Shown here: positions 28,469 to 39,296 of the stretch, one piece after another
How positions within the stretch are numbered: the first letter of the stretch is position 1
How the letters are laid out: each line of letters starts with the position of its first letter
Source: Caulobacteraceae bacterium
Lineage (GTDB): Bacteria > Pseudomonadota > Alphaproteobacteria > Caulobacterales > Caulobacteraceae
Direction of reading: 5' to 3'
Assembly (NCBI GenBank): GCA_025352085.1
Contig: JANXUA010000155.1
Coordinates: forward strand, 1-49,800
DNA length: 49,800 nt
Made by a program: the position numbers and the translations under genes
Notes under the pieces: generated by a model
Seen by the model: only the letters and a program-made list of their open reading frames with translations
Told to the model about the DNA's origin: nothing
The model's database searches: none

Positions 28469-28524
28469 TTGCGCCCGGGCCCGCGCGGACCGATATTTGC
28501 GGTGGGCGACCAAATGGAGTCGCC
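28469..28524 (+). promoter_or_regulatory. Candidate promoter and leader hairpin before the Bax-inhibitor gene
   Basis: TTGCGC (28469-28474) and GATATT (28492-28497) are separated by 17 bases. Downstream, GGCGAC (28505-28510) and GTCGCC (28519-28524) form a small hairpin near the likely transcript start. The ATG of the next gene is at 28549. Box matches are moderate. Confidence 0.35.
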
Positions 28525-28548
28525 TTTGAATTTAAGGGTTTTCTCTCG

Positions 28549-29295
28549 ATGAGCGACTTTGATCGGGGATTGACGCGCCAAGGGCCGATCGTCACGGATA
28601 CGTCCGTCGACGCCGGACTGCGCGCCTTCATGCTGGGCGTCTATAACAAGGTGGCGCTGGGCTTGGTGCTGTCGGCGGCTCTGGCCTATGTGACCGGGAC
28701 CGTGCCCGCCGTGCAGCAGCTGCTGTGGCGGACCGATGAGTTGGGACGGCGTGGCTACACCATGCTGGGCATGGTCGTCGCCTTCGCGCCCCTGGCCATC
28801 CTGCTGTTGCAGGGCTTCATGCGCCGGCAATCGCCGCAAACGGCGGGCGTCACCTATTGGGTTATCGTAGCCCTGATCGGCGCATCGCTGGGCAGCGTCT
28901 TCATGCTCTACCAGAATATCGCGGTGTTTCAGACCTTCCTGGTGACCGCCGCGGCGTTCGGCGGCCTCTCGCTGGTCGGCTACACGACGAAACGCGATCT
29001 CGCGCCGATGGGCGCTTTTCTGATCATGGGTCTGATCGGCCTCATCGTGGCGATGGTGGCCAGTCTCTTCCTGCACTCGCCGATGCTGGTGTTCGCCATC
29101 AACGCGATCGGCGTGCTGATCTTCGCCGGCTTGATTGCCTATGACACCCAACGTTTGAAAATGACCTACCATCAGTTGGGCGGCGATCAGGCGGCCATGA
29201 GCGTCGCCACCAGCTACGGCGCCCTGAGCCTCTACCTCGACTTCATCAACCTGTTCCGCTTCCTGCTTTATTTCATGGGCGGCAGCCGCCGCTAA
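28549..29295 (+). CDS. Bax inhibitor-1 / YbhL-type membrane protein
   Basis: This 248-residue inner-membrane protein has seven hydrophobic segments and belongs to the TMBIM/BI-1 family. Family features are the N-terminal LRAFMLGVYNKVALGLVLSA, the segment IAYDTQRLKM, and the C-terminal YGALSLYLDFINLFRFLLYFMG, including the conserved aspartates thought to form the pH-sensing pair in bacterial homologues. It may act as a calcium leak channel or stress protein, by analogy only. It is a single-gene unit with a strong terminator immediately downstream. Confidence 0.92.
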   Translation: MSDFDRGLTRQGPIVTDTSVDAGLRAFMLGVYNKVALGLVLSAALAYVTGTVPAVQQLLWRTDELGRRGYTMLGMVVAFAPLAILLLQGFMRRQSPQTAGVTYWVIVALIGASLGSVFMLYQNIAVFQTFLVTAAAFGGLSLVGYTTKRDLAPMGAFLIMGLIGLIVAMVASLFLHSPMLVFAINAIGVLIFAGLIAYDTQRLKMTYHQLGGDQAAMSVATSYGALSLYLDFINLFRFLLYFMGGSRR

Positions 29296-29320
29296 ATAAC
29301 GGCGTGACGCGATCGTGATC

Positions 29321-29354
29321 AAAGCCTCGGCTTTCCCGCCGGGGCTTTTTTCTT
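29321..29354 (+). terminator. Rho-independent terminator of the Bax-inhibitor gene
   Basis: AAGCCTCGG pairs with CCGGGGCTT, with one T-G pair, around a short loop and is followed by a run of T (TTTTTTCTT). It lies 26 bases after the stop at 29295. Confidence 0.85.
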
Positions 29355-29360
29355 GGGGTC

Positions 29361-29708
29361 TCAATCCACCAGGGCGAAACGGTCACGGTCAAACAGGCGC
29401 AGCACCTGCGCCAGTTCATGGCCGCGCTTGAGCACCAGACCGCCGTGCGCGGTCACCATCCAGGCGCCCTGCCGGCGGGCCAGGGCCGGGCGCTTTTCGA
29501 TCCGAAAGAGGGGGACTTCCGACGCCCGGCGAAACACTGAAAAAACCGCCGCATCCTTGAGGCCGTCGATCGCGTAGTCGCGCCAATGTCCGGCGGTGAC
29601 CATCCGCCCATAGAGGCCCAGCAACAGATTGAGTTCCTTGCGATCGAAAAACACCACCCCGCCAGCAGGGTGCGGCGGCGGGCTATGCGGGACCGGTTGA
29701 TTCGCCAT
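29361..29708 (-). CDS. DUF2794 family protein
   Basis: This 115-residue soluble protein has the conserved DUF2794 core: FDRKELNLLLGLYGRMVTAG, WRDYAIDGLKDAAVFSVFRR, ASEVPLFRIEKRPAL and LKRGHELAQVLRLFDRD. The family is confined largely to alphaproteobacteria and its function is unknown. The ATG at 29708 (MANQPVPHSP) is preferred over an upstream in-frame TTG because it is the standard start codon. It is convergent with the Bax-inhibitor gene, whose terminator separates them. Confidence 0.88.
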   Translation of the reverse strand: MANQPVPHSPPPHPAGGVVFFDRKELNLLLGLYGRMVTAGHWRDYAIDGLKDAAVFSVFRRASEVPLFRIEKRPALARRQGAWMVTAHGGLVLKRGHELAQVLRLFDRDRFALVD

Positions 29709-29799
29709 CAAGGGCAAGCCTAGACCGCGCCGCGCGGGTTGGCGAGACGGAGATGCGACGGCAATCCGAGCCGCGAAATGACCTTAGTTCGGCCTTTCC

Positions 29800-29958
29800 G
29801 AGGCCGGTTTGGAGCGCAAAAATCTGGTCGTCGGTTGATCGGAATGCCTGCGGCTTCGTTTTCTGAACAGCCCCCCCAGCCCTCGAAGTCATAGGGTTCT
29901 GGTCGACCGACGTCTCCCTTCGAGCCCCGCGACCCGTGCCCTCCGGTCGCGGGGTTTT
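29800..29958 (+). ncRNA. Candidate small RNA with its own terminator
   Basis: The 286-base gap between DUF2794 and DUF1223 holds no convincing protein gene, yet ends in a strong plus-strand terminator. Just before it, CTCGAAG (29882-29888) pairs with CTTCGAG (29918-29924) around a loop that contains the palindrome GGTCGACC. This makes a two-hairpin 3' end with no plus-strand gene feeding it. The 5' end is unknown; 29800 is only a guess. I do not recognise the family. Confidence 0.4.
29925..29958 (+). terminator. Rho-independent terminator
   Basis: CCCCGCGACC (29925-29934) pairs perfectly with GGTCGCGGGG (29945-29954) around a 10-base loop and is followed by TTTT. There is no T-run on the minus strand, so it serves plus-strand transcription. 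Confidence 0.75.
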
Positions 29959-29994
29959 CGATTCCTGGCCGGGCGTTTGAGAGGCTGAGCGGCT

Positions 29995-30705
29995 CTAGGG
30001 CTCCGCGTCGGGCTCCAGCGTTGCGGCGATGATCGGGCCGCCGCGCACGGTCTGCACCAGGATAAGCGTGGTCAGGCCGGCGGCGGCCGGGCCGGGCGTC
30101 TTGAAGACGACAGCGTGGCCGGACCAGGCGCCCAGGCGTTCAAGCTGACGCACCACGTCGCGCTGGGGGACCTTGGCGCCGTTATTGTCCCCGGCGGTGA
30201 CCTCAACGTCCTGGCGGCGCGGATCGAAGCGGATCAACCAGACGTCCGCAGCGCCCTTGATACGCCGGCCGGTGCCGACGCCGACACGGCCGCCGCTCAG
30301 GAACTGAACCTGAGGCGCCGACCTCGGCGCGCGGCGGGCCTGATAGATCAGGGAGTCGATCTCGGCGGGCTTGTCGCCGGAGGCCTGCGCGGCCCCGTCG
30401 ACAATGATCTGCGGCGTGTAGACGTTGCGCAGGTTGAAATGCCGCTCATACCGCTGTTGCCGTTCGGCATATTCAGGCTCGGCGAAAGTGTCCTTCCAGC
30501 CCAGATAGTCCCAGTAGTCCACCGACCAGGTGAGCGCGATCACCTCCGGCCGATCGGCGACCTTATCAAGCCAGGTGTCCGCCTTGACGCACGACGAACA
30601 CCCCTGGGCGGTGAACAACTCCACCACCACCGGGTGACGCGCGGACGCCTCACCCGGGGCGGCGAAAGCGACGCAGACCAGCAGCAGAAGGGCGAGGCGT
30701 TTCAT
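29995..30705 (-). CDS. DUF1223 family exported thioredoxin-like protein
   Basis: This 236-residue protein has a signal peptide (MKRLALLLLVCVAFAAPGEA) and then a thioredoxin-like core with the family signature VVELFTAQGCSSC (C36, C39) and SVDYWDYLGWKD, as well as VYTPQIIVDG. It is expected in the periplasm; the family may handle disulfides or metals, but its role is not established. The ATG at 30705 gives the correct signal peptide; longer frames run into the acnA 3' end. Its start lies 38 bases downstream of the acnA stop, on the same strand. Confidence 0.88.
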   Translation of the reverse strand: MKRLALLLLVCVAFAAPGEASARHPVVVELFTAQGCSSCVKADTWLDKVADRPEVIALTWSVDYWDYLGWKDTFAEPEYAERQQRYERHFNLRNVYTPQIIVDGAAQASGDKPAEIDSLIYQARRAPRSAPQVQFLSGGRVGVGTGRRIKGAADVWLIRFDPRRQDVEVTAGDNNGAKVPQRDVVRQLERLGAWSGHAVVFKTPGPAAAGLTTLILVQTVRGGPIIAATLEPDAEP

Positions 30706-30742
30706 TGGCCCGCAATTAAGCCGAGATTCCGCGCCGTGGATT

Positions 30743-33451
<2,709 letters not shown>

Positions 33452-33612
33452 GGTTGGGGGATCCTTTTCCTGTTCAAGGCCGTCCGAAAATCGGTTCGGA
33501 GGATCGCGCGCATTTCGGTCCGGACACACAGCGTCCGTCCCGCGCAGCGTCGTCCCCGTGCGGCCGCGCCCCTCATAGACCGCAAGGTCGGCCTCGTCCA
33601 TGCGAGGGCCAG

Positions 33613-34233
33613 GTGACGGCGCTTGAGCGGCTGGAAGTGGCCGCGGTGACGCTTCAACGCGGCGCGCGCGCCTTGCTGGGCGGTCTCAGTTTCGACGCGG
33701 TGGCCGGCGAGGCGGTGGCGATCACCGGCGCCAATGGCGCGGGCAAGACCAGCCTTCTGCGCGCCATCGCCGGGTTCACCCGGCCCGTATCGGGTCAGAT
33801 CCGGTTCCTGGGCGCTGATGGCGAACTGGATGCGGACGCGACGCGGCGCGAGGAATGCCATCTCGTCGGCCATGCCGACGGCCTCGCCGTCGGCCGAACG
33901 GTTCGTGAGGAGTTGGTCTTTGCGGTTCGATGGACCGGCGGCGACGCGACCGCGGCGATCGACGGCGCGCGGCGACTGGGCCTGGAGCGCTTGCTCGACC
34001 TGCCGGTGCGCCATTTATCCGCCGGCCAGAGACGGCGGGTCGTTCTGGTGCGCCTGATCGCGGCGCCCCGGCGGCTGTGGCTGCTCGACGAACCGCTGAC
34101 CCCGCTCGACGCCGACAGCCGCGCCCATTTCGGCGAGATCATGAGCGCCCACCTTGCCGGCGGCGGCGTCATCGTGGCGGCGGTGCATGATCCTCTGCCG
34201 ATTTCGGCGCGCACCGTGGCGATCAGCGGATGA
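33613..34233 (+). CDS. ccmA: Heme exporter ATP-binding protein CcmA
   Basis: This 206-residue ABC ATPase of the CcmABCD complex delivers or releases heme to CcmE during cytochrome c maturation. Walker A GANGAGKT (39-46), the signature LSAGQRRRV and Walker B RLWLLDEPLTPLD are all present. The GTG at 33613 is preferred, with GAGGGCC upstream; the longer in-frame stretch lies in the acnA leader and lacks family similarity. It overlaps ccmB by 4 bases (ATGA). Confidence 0.93.
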   Translation: MTALERLEVAAVTLQRGARALLGGLSFDAVAGEAVAITGANGAGKTSLLRAIAGFTRPVSGQIRFLGADGELDADATRREECHLVGHADGLAVGRTVREELVFAVRWTGGDATAAIDGARRLGLERLLDLPVRHLSAGQRRRVVLVRLIAAPRRLWLLDEPLTPLDADSRAHFGEIMSAHLAGGGVIVAAVHDPLPISARTVAISG

Positions 34234-34895
34234 CGCCGCATTCCACCCTGTTCCGCCGCGAACTCTCGCTCGCCTGGGCGCGCGGCGGCGGCCCGCTGCT
34301 GACGGTGGGCTTCTTCGCCAGCGTGTGCCTGATGGTCCCCTTGTCGATCGGCGCGGCGCCGGGCCGCTTGAGCGCCGTCGCGGGCGGGATCACCTGGGTC
34401 GGATTGGCGCTGGCCAGCCTGCTGTCGCTTGATCGCCTGTTTGAACGGGACTTCGAGAGCGGCGCCCTGGACCTGGTGAATCTCGGGCCCCTGCCGCTGG
34501 AGACGATTTGCGCGGTCAAATGCGCCGCCCAGTGGCTGGCGAGCTGCGCGCCTCTGGCTTTGGCGGCGCCGGTGGCGGCGATCGGTCTGGGCGCGAAAGT
34601 CGAAACCGCCGGCTTGATCGCCCTGACCGCCGCGATCGGCGGCGTCGCCTTCGCTTTTGTTGGCGGCGCGGGCGCGGCGCTGGCCCTGGTCAGTCGCCGG
34701 GGCGGCGTCCTGATCGCCCTGATCGTTCTGCCGCTGCTGACCCCGCCGGTGATCTTCGGCGGCGCGGCGATCGCCAACTTCGCCGCCGGCCTGCCGTGGA
34801 CGACGGGCCTCATCCTGCTCACCGCCTACGCCCTGGCGGCGGTCGCCCTGACCCCCTTCGCCATGGCCGGCGCCTGTCGCAACGCCTTGTCGTGA
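34230..34895 (+). CDS. ccmB: Heme exporter membrane protein CcmB
   Basis: This 221-residue integral membrane protein has six hydrophobic helices. It begins with the family-typical LFRRELSLAWARGGGPLL and contains LLSLDRLFERDFESGALDLV, a well-conserved CcmB segment. It forms the membrane part of the CcmAB transporter. It is translationally coupled to ccmA. Confidence 0.93.
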   Translation: MTPHSTLFRRELSLAWARGGGPLLTVGFFASVCLMVPLSIGAAPGRLSAVAGGITWVGLALASLLSLDRLFERDFESGALDLVNLGPLPLETICAVKCAAQWLASCAPLALAAPVAAIGLGAKVETAGLIALTAAIGGVAFAFVGGAGAALALVSRRGGVLIALIVLPLLTPPVIFGGAAIANFAAGLPWTTGLILLTAYALAAVALTPFAMAGACRNALS

Positions 34896-34921
34896 ACGCC
34901 GTGGAGTTCTAGTCACCGCTG

Positions 34922-35644
34922 ATGATCGCCACCCTCGCCAATCCGCTCAAGTTCATGGCGTTCTCGCGCTGGGCCGCGCCGGCGCTCGGCGTGGTGGCGG
35001 CGATCCTGATCGGTTGGGGCCTCGCGCTCGGTCTGGCGGCGCCGCCGGACTATCAACAAGGGGAGACCGTGCGGATCATGTTCGTGCATGTGCCGGCCGC
35101 GTGGGTGTCGATGCTCGCCTACGCCTGTTTGGGCGCCGCGAGCTTTGTGTCGCTGGTGTTTCGCCACGCCCTGGCGGACGCAGCGGCCCGCGCCGTCGCG
35201 CCGCTGGGGGCCATGTTCACCGCCATGGCCCTGATCACCGGATCCTTGTGGGGCCGGCCAATGTGGGGCGCCTGGTGGGTATGGGGCGACGCGCGGCTGG
35301 TCTCGGTCCTGGTGCTGTTTTTGCTGTTTGTCGGCTACATCGCCCTGCGCGCCAGCATTGAGGACGAGGTCAAGGCGGCGCGGGCGGCGGAAATCCTCGC
35401 CTTGATCGGTCTGATCAATCTGCCGGTGATCAAATTCTCGGTGAACTGGTGGAACACCCTGCATCAGGGCGAGTCGATCATGCGCGCCGGCGGTTCGACC
35501 CTGGCGCCGGTCTATCTCCTGCCCCTTCTGCTCGTCGGGGCCGGGTATTCGGCGGCGTTCGGCGCCCTGTGGCTGGCGCGCACCCGCGGCGAGGTGTGGC
35601 GCCGCCGCGGCGCCAGCCTGACCCTGCAGGCGGCCCTGTCATGA
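34922..35644 (+). CDS. ccmC: Heme exporter membrane protein CcmC
   Basis: This 240-residue protein has six helices and the tryptophan-rich WWD heme-binding motif, here WGRPMWGAWWVWGDARL. Conserved histidines are present in the flanking loops (VHVPAAWVSM and WWNTLHQGES). It loads heme onto CcmE. The start ATG at 34922 follows the ccmB stop by 26 bases. It overlaps ccmD by 4 bases. Confidence 0.94.
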   Translation: MIATLANPLKFMAFSRWAAPALGVVAAILIGWGLALGLAAPPDYQQGETVRIMFVHVPAAWVSMLAYACLGAASFVSLVFRHALADAAARAVAPLGAMFTAMALITGSLWGRPMWGAWWVWGDARLVSVLVLFLLFVGYIALRASIEDEVKAARAAEILALIGLINLPVIKFSVNWWNTLHQGESIMRAGGSTLAPVYLLPLLLVGAGYSAAFGALWLARTRGEVWRRRGASLTLQAALS

Positions 35645-35817
35645 CCGGCGCGGCGCTCGATATGGGCCGGTACGCCGCCTCCGTCTGGCCGGCCTACGCC
35701 GCCAGCGCGGCGGGCTTTGCCTGGATGATCATCGACACCCTGGTGCGGGCGCGGCGGGCGCGGCGCGCCGTCGAGACCCTCGAATCGGACCGCCGCGCGC
35801 GAGATCCCAAGACGTGA
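35641..35817 (+). CDS. ccmD: Heme exporter protein CcmD
   Basis: This 58-residue protein has one membrane helix (VWPAYAASAAGFAWMIIDTL) and a basic cytosolic tail (RARRARRAVETLESDRR), the normal form of CcmD, which releases holo-CcmE. The ATG at 35641 overlaps the ccmC stop (ATGA), and its own stop overlaps the GTG start of the next gene. Confidence 0.9.
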   Translation: MTGAALDMGRYAASVWPAYAASAAGFAWMIIDTLVRARRARRAVETLESDRRARDPKT

Positions 35818-36341
35818 GACGCCTTGCCGCCCTGATCCCGATCGGCGCGTTGGCGGTCCTGATCATAATCTTCGCCGGTTGGTCTTTGCACCGCGAGACC
35901 CACGTCGCGCCGATGGCCATGGTCGGCAAGCCCCTGCCGCCGCTCGTTCTGGCCACGTTGGACGGCGGCGCGCCGGTCGCGCTGCGATCGACGGTCAAGG
36001 GCCCGATGCTGATCAATGTATTCGCCTCCTGGTGCGCGCCGTGCGTGCAGGAGACGCCGGCCCTGGCCGCCCTGAAAGCCGAGGGGACGCCGATCGTCGG
36101 CATCGCCTACAAGGACGCCCCCGCCGCGACGGCTGATTTTCTCACCCGCTATGGCAATCCCTATCGGAGCGTCCTCGTCGATCGCGACGGCCGCGCCGGT
36201 ATCGATCTGGGGGCCACCGGCGTTCCCGAGACCCTCGCCGTGGATGGCGCCGGCGTCATTCGCGGCAAATGGGCCCTGCCGCTAACCGCCGAAGCGGCCG
36301 AGACCCTGCTCAAGCAAGCCGGCGCAAGCTCGCCCGGTTAG
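35814..36341 (+). CDS. ccmG: Thiol:disulfide interchange protein CcmG/DsbE
   Basis: This 175-residue membrane-anchored periplasmic thioredoxin has an N-terminal anchor (IPIGALAVLIIIFAGWSL) and the active site WCAPC (C74, C77). The acidic/cis-Pro region is GVPETLAVDG. It reduces apocytochrome c or its partner for heme ligation. The GTG at 35814 overlaps the ccmD stop. ccmE, ccmF and ccmH are not in this window, so the remaining maturation genes are elsewhere. Its TAG stop overlaps the TAA stop of the convergent WD40 gene. Confidence 0.93.
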   Translation: MRRLAALIPIGALAVLIIIFAGWSLHRETHVAPMAMVGKPLPPLVLATLDGGAPVALRSTVKGPMLINVFASWCAPCVQETPALAALKAEGTPIVGIAYKDAPAATADFLTRYGNPYRSVLVDRDGRAGIDLGATGVPETLAVDGAGVIRGKWALPLTAEAAETLLKQAGASSPG

Positions 36342-37294
36342 AGGGCGAACACCCCCACGCCGCCAGCCTCATCGCCCCAGGCGAGGTTGCGCCCGGCCAT
36401 CGCCAGAGCGCTGATCGGCGCGCCGCGTTCGGCCTTGAGCGGCGTGATCGCCTGCGTGTCCAGATCGCACGCCCACACCCGACCGTCATCCAGCCCCGCG
36501 CCGATGACCGAACCGGCCGGATCGCCCGCCACGCGAGTGACCATGGCGGCCTCATCGAAGCCGAGCTCCATCGCCTGTTTGCCCATCGGGCCGCCCGCGC
36601 CGCTGAACGGCCAGACCACCACGCCCCGCGCGCCCGACGTCGCCAGAGCGGCGCCCTTGGCGAGAAAGGCGAGGCTTTTGACCTTGGCCGGATAGCCGCC
36701 CATGCGCAGGTCCATGGCGTCGGTGAGGCGCCAGCCGTGCAGGGCGCCCTCCTGCATCGACGAAATCAGGAACCGGCCGTCGGGACTGAAGGCGGCGGCG
36801 ATTTGCGAACCGGCCCAGCGCAGCATGACCGGCATCTGTTCGGCTATGCGCGCATACCACAAGGCCGCGCCGCCATAGGTCGCCGCCGCCAACCGCCGGC
36901 CTTTCGGATCAAACGCCAGAGCCGCGACAGACGCCGGGTGCGCGAACCGCCGCTCGAATGCGCCGTCCTTGATATCGAGAACCCCGACCTCGCGCCCCGC
37001 TGAAAACGCGATCAGACCCGACGCCGGCGATGCCGCCAGAGCGTCGATCCAGCGCCCGGACCGGCTCGCCAGTTCGACGGCGCCGTCTCGCCTGGACCAC
37101 GCCAGCCGCCCGTCGTCGCCGCCGGTGACGACGCCTTCGCCGGAGGGGTGCGCCGCCGCGCACAGGATCGCACCATCGTGGGCGGCGACCCGCGCGCCGT
37201 CCGGCCAGGCCGCGGTTCCATCGCCCAGGGCGAAGACGGCGCCGCCGCGGTCAAAGACAATGTCGGTGACAAAGGCGTCCAGGTTGAGTGCCAT
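36338..37294 (-). CDS. WD40-repeat protein
   Basis: This 318-residue protein consists of repeated blade-like units, such as VVTGGDDGRLAWSRRDG, AALAFDPKGRRLAAATYGG and AAFSPDGRFLISSMQEG, consistent with about seven WD40 blades filling one propeller. No signal peptide is seen, so it is cytoplasmic. Such proteins usually serve as interaction scaffolds; the partner is unknown. It converges on ccmG with a 4-base stop overlap (TTAG). Confidence 0.85.
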   Translation of the reverse strand: MALNLDAFVTDIVFDRGGAVFALGDGTAAWPDGARVAAHDGAILCAAAHPSGEGVVTGGDDGRLAWSRRDGAVELASRSGRWIDALAASPASGLIAFSAGREVGVLDIKDGAFERRFAHPASVAALAFDPKGRRLAAATYGGAALWYARIAEQMPVMLRWAGSQIAAAFSPDGRFLISSMQEGALHGWRLTDAMDLRMGGYPAKVKSLAFLAKGAALATSGARGVVVWPFSGAGGPMGKQAMELGFDEAAMVTRVAGDPAGSVIGAGLDDGRVWACDLDTQAITPLKAERGAPISALAMAGRNLAWGDEAGGVGVFAL

Positions 37295-37441
37295 GGCCCC
37301 GCCATAGCCGACCGCGCGACCCCTTGGCGAGCCCTGCCCCTGCGATTAAAACCGGCTTTACATCGGCCGCTTTCCGGGCGAAGGGTTACGCGATTTTTTT
37401 GGAATGGGTCCGCAAGGCGGGCTTCGCGCAGGGAGTATTCG

Positions 37442-37891
37442 ATGGCGGCTAAGCTTTCCGGCGGCGGCGGCAGCAAATTCGACCTCGGTCAGAACGCGGA
37501 TATGAACGTGACGCCCTTCGTGGACGTCATGCTGGTGTTGCTGATCATCTTCATGGTTGTCGCGCCTCTGGCCACGGTGTCGATCCGCATCGATCTGCCA
37601 CCGGCCACGCCGCCGAAAGATCCGACCAAGGATAAGCCGCCGACCTTCATCTCCATTCAGGACAGCGGACAAATTTTCGTGTCGATGGGAAAGTCGGCGA
37701 TCAAGCCTTCATCCATGACACAGCTCGCGGCGGACCTTCCCGTGTCGCTGGGCGTCGCCAACCCGACCAATGAGCGCATCTTCATCCGCGCCGACCGGCA
37801 CGTGCGCTATCGCCAGTTCATGGACGTGATCAACCAGCTCCAGCGCGACGGTTATTACAAGATCGGCCTGATCGCGGAGAATTTGGGCTAG
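37442..37891 (+). CDS. ExbD/TolR-family biopolymer transport protein
   Basis: This 149-residue protein has one N-terminal membrane helix (VTPFVDVMLVLLIIFMVVAP) with the functional aspartate in PFVDVMLVLLI, and a periplasmic domain containing RIFIRADRHVRYRQFMDVI. It is a proton-motive stator subunit for TonB-dependent transport or a related system. GGGAG stands before the ATG at 37442. No exbB or tonB lies beside it, so its partner is encoded elsewhere or it belongs to a second set. It is a single-gene unit. Confidence 0.92.
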   Translation: MAAKLSGGGGSKFDLGQNADMNVTPFVDVMLVLLIIFMVVAPLATVSIRIDLPPATPPKDPTKDKPPTFISIQDSGQIFVSMGKSAIKPSSMTQLAADLPVSLGVANPTNERIFIRADRHVRYRQFMDVINQLQRDGYYKIGLIAENLG

Positions 37892-37915
37892 GTTTCAATC
37901 CAGAAATTGAGTTCT

Positions 37916-37953
37916 AAAATCGCCGCTCCGGTTCGCCTGGAGCGGCGATTTTC
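37916..37953. terminator. Bidirectional terminator between exbD and cobW-like genes
   Basis: AAATCGCCGCTCC (37917-37929) pairs perfectly with GGAGCGGCGATTT (37939-37951). The A-run on the left and T-run on the right allow it to work on both strands. It separates two convergent genes. Confidence 0.88.
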
Positions 37954-39009
37954 TTAAGCGGCGCACGCCTCGAAGCCGGCGCGCAGTTTGGCTTCCTCCA
38001 GATTGCGGCCGATAAACACCATGCGGCTTTCGCGCGCCTCGTCGTCGCGCCACGGGCGTTGCAGATCGCCCTCCAGCATCATGTGCACCGCCTGAAACAC
38101 CAGGCGCCGATCCTCGCCGGCGACATTGACGATGCCCTTGGCGCGCAGAATATCGGGGCCCTGCGCGGCGAGCAGGTCGTTGAGCCAGCGGGTGATTTTT
38201 TCGCCATTGACCGGCCGGTCGAGCCGAAAACTTAAGCCCCGAATGTCATCGTCATGATGATGATCGTGCCCGTGATGCCCGTCATGATGATGGTGATCGT
38301 CTTCGGCGCAGTGCTCGTCGTGCACATGGCCCGGCTCGCCGTGGGCGGGGGCCAAAAACTCCGGCTCGATCTCCATGATGCGCGCCAGATCGAACGCGCC
38401 CCGCCCCAAAATCTGGTCGAGCGGCACGTCGGCGCGGACGGCGTGGTGGATCTTGGCGATCGGGTTGAGGCGGCGCAGGCGCGCTTCGATCACCGCCAGC
38501 TCGTCCGGCGAGGCCAGATCGGTCTTGTTGAGCACGATCTGGTCGGCGAAGGCGATCTGCTCGCGCGCCTCGCGGCTGTCGGCCAATCTGGCCAGTATAT
38601 GCTTGGCGTCCACCACCGTGGTCACCGAATCCAGCTGGGTGCGGGCCTTGACGTCCTCGTCCACAAAGAAGGTCTGGGCGACCGGTCCCGGATCGGCGAG
38701 GCCGGTGGTTTCGACGATTATGGCGTCGAAGCCGCGCGTCGCGCTGGCCTGGCGCTTCATCAGGCCCTGCAAGACCCGGATCAGATCGCCGCGCACCGTG
38801 CAGCAGATGCAGCCGTTGTTCATTTCGAACACTTCTTCGTCGGCGCCGACGACCAGATCGGCGTCGATGCCAATCTCGCCAAACTCGTTGACGATGACCG
38901 CGTAGCGCTGGCCGTGATCCTCCGAAAGGATGCGATTGAGCAGGGTGGTCTTGCCGGCGCCGAGATAGCCGGTCAGAACGGTGACGGGTGTTTGGGTCAT
39001 GGCGTGCAT
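37954..39009 (-). CDS. CobW/COG0523-family GTPase, probable metallochaperone
   Basis: This 351-residue G3E GTPase has the P-loop GYLGAGKTT (14-22), the metal-binding C67-I-C69-C70 in NNGCICC, the segment [11 protein letters not shown], the guanine motif NKTD and a C-terminal CobW_C domain. A linker of about 30 residues between the domains is almost wholly His, Asp and Glu, and is expected to bind zinc or nickel. This fits a zinc metallochaperone of the ZNG1/YeiR kind more than cobalamin synthesis. The first ATG is at 39009; a second in-frame ATG at 39000 is equally possible. A double-hairpin repeat lies 33 bases upstream. Confidence 0.9.
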   Translation of the reverse strand: MHAMTQTPVTVLTGYLGAGKTTLLNRILSEDHGQRYAVIVNEFGEIGIDADLVVGADEEVFEMNNGCICCTVRGDLIRVLQGLMKRQASATRGFDAIIVETTGLADPGPVAQTFFVDEDVKARTQLDSVTTVVDAKHILARLADSREAREQIAFADQIVLNKTDLASPDELAVIEARLRRLNPIAKIHHAVRADVPLDQILGRGAFDLARIMEIEPEFLAPAHGEPGHVHDEHCAEDDHHHHDGHHGHDHHHDDDIRGLSFRLDRPVNGEKITRWLNDLLAAQGPDILRAKGIVNVAGEDRRLVFQAVHMMLEGDLQRPWRDDEARESRMVFIGRNLEEAKLRAGFEACAA

Positions 39010-39041
39010 TTAGGCGGTGATCGACCCCGCTCCAAGGCTTA

Positions 39042-39158
39042 AGAGCCTGATGCGTTTGCACGGAACAGATGCAAACGCTGAATCAGGCTCTACACTTTAT
39101 GACTCTAGAGCAAATTATCCCCGTTGAGACGGAATCGTCTGAACGGGGTTTGCTCTAG
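39042..39158. repeat. Double-hairpin repeat element, copy 1
   Basis: Hairpin 1 pairs AGAGCCTGAT-GCGTTTGCA (39042-39060) with TGCAAACGC (39070-39078) and ATCAGGCTCT (39082-39091), with a 3-base bulge. Hairpin 2 pairs CTAGAGCAAA (39105-39114) with TTTGCTCTAG (39149-39158), and inside it CCCCGTT with AACGGGG and AGACG with CGTCT. A second copy lies at 47248-47363. It sits in the divergent gap between the CobW-like gene and rplU. Confidence 0.9.
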
Positions 39159-39185
39159 CCGTCGACATTGCAACCGGCGAAAGCC

Positions 39186-39214
39186 TTGACTTGGGGGGCC
39201 CCCTTCGTTTAGGT
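39186..39214 (+). promoter_or_regulatory. Candidate promoter of rplU-rpmA
   Basis: TTGACT (39186-39191) is followed after 17 bases by TTAGGT (39209-39214). The -35 box is good, the -10 box is poor. The leader of about 75 bases before rplU contains GC-rich hairpins (GCCCG with CGGGC near 39235-39260) that could serve regulation. Confidence 0.35.
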
Positions 39215-39296
39215 CGCCTCCCTTCGCCCGTGGGCCCGTCTCGCGGGCGCTGTCTTTTGCGCCCATTCCTTAAATTCTCTGGCAAAGGTTCAACCG

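Noticed and set aside
29683-29892. 69-codon minus-strand open frame in the gap after DUF2794
   Set aside because: No ribosome binding site or domain, and it overlaps the better supported candidate small RNA and the DUF2794 start.
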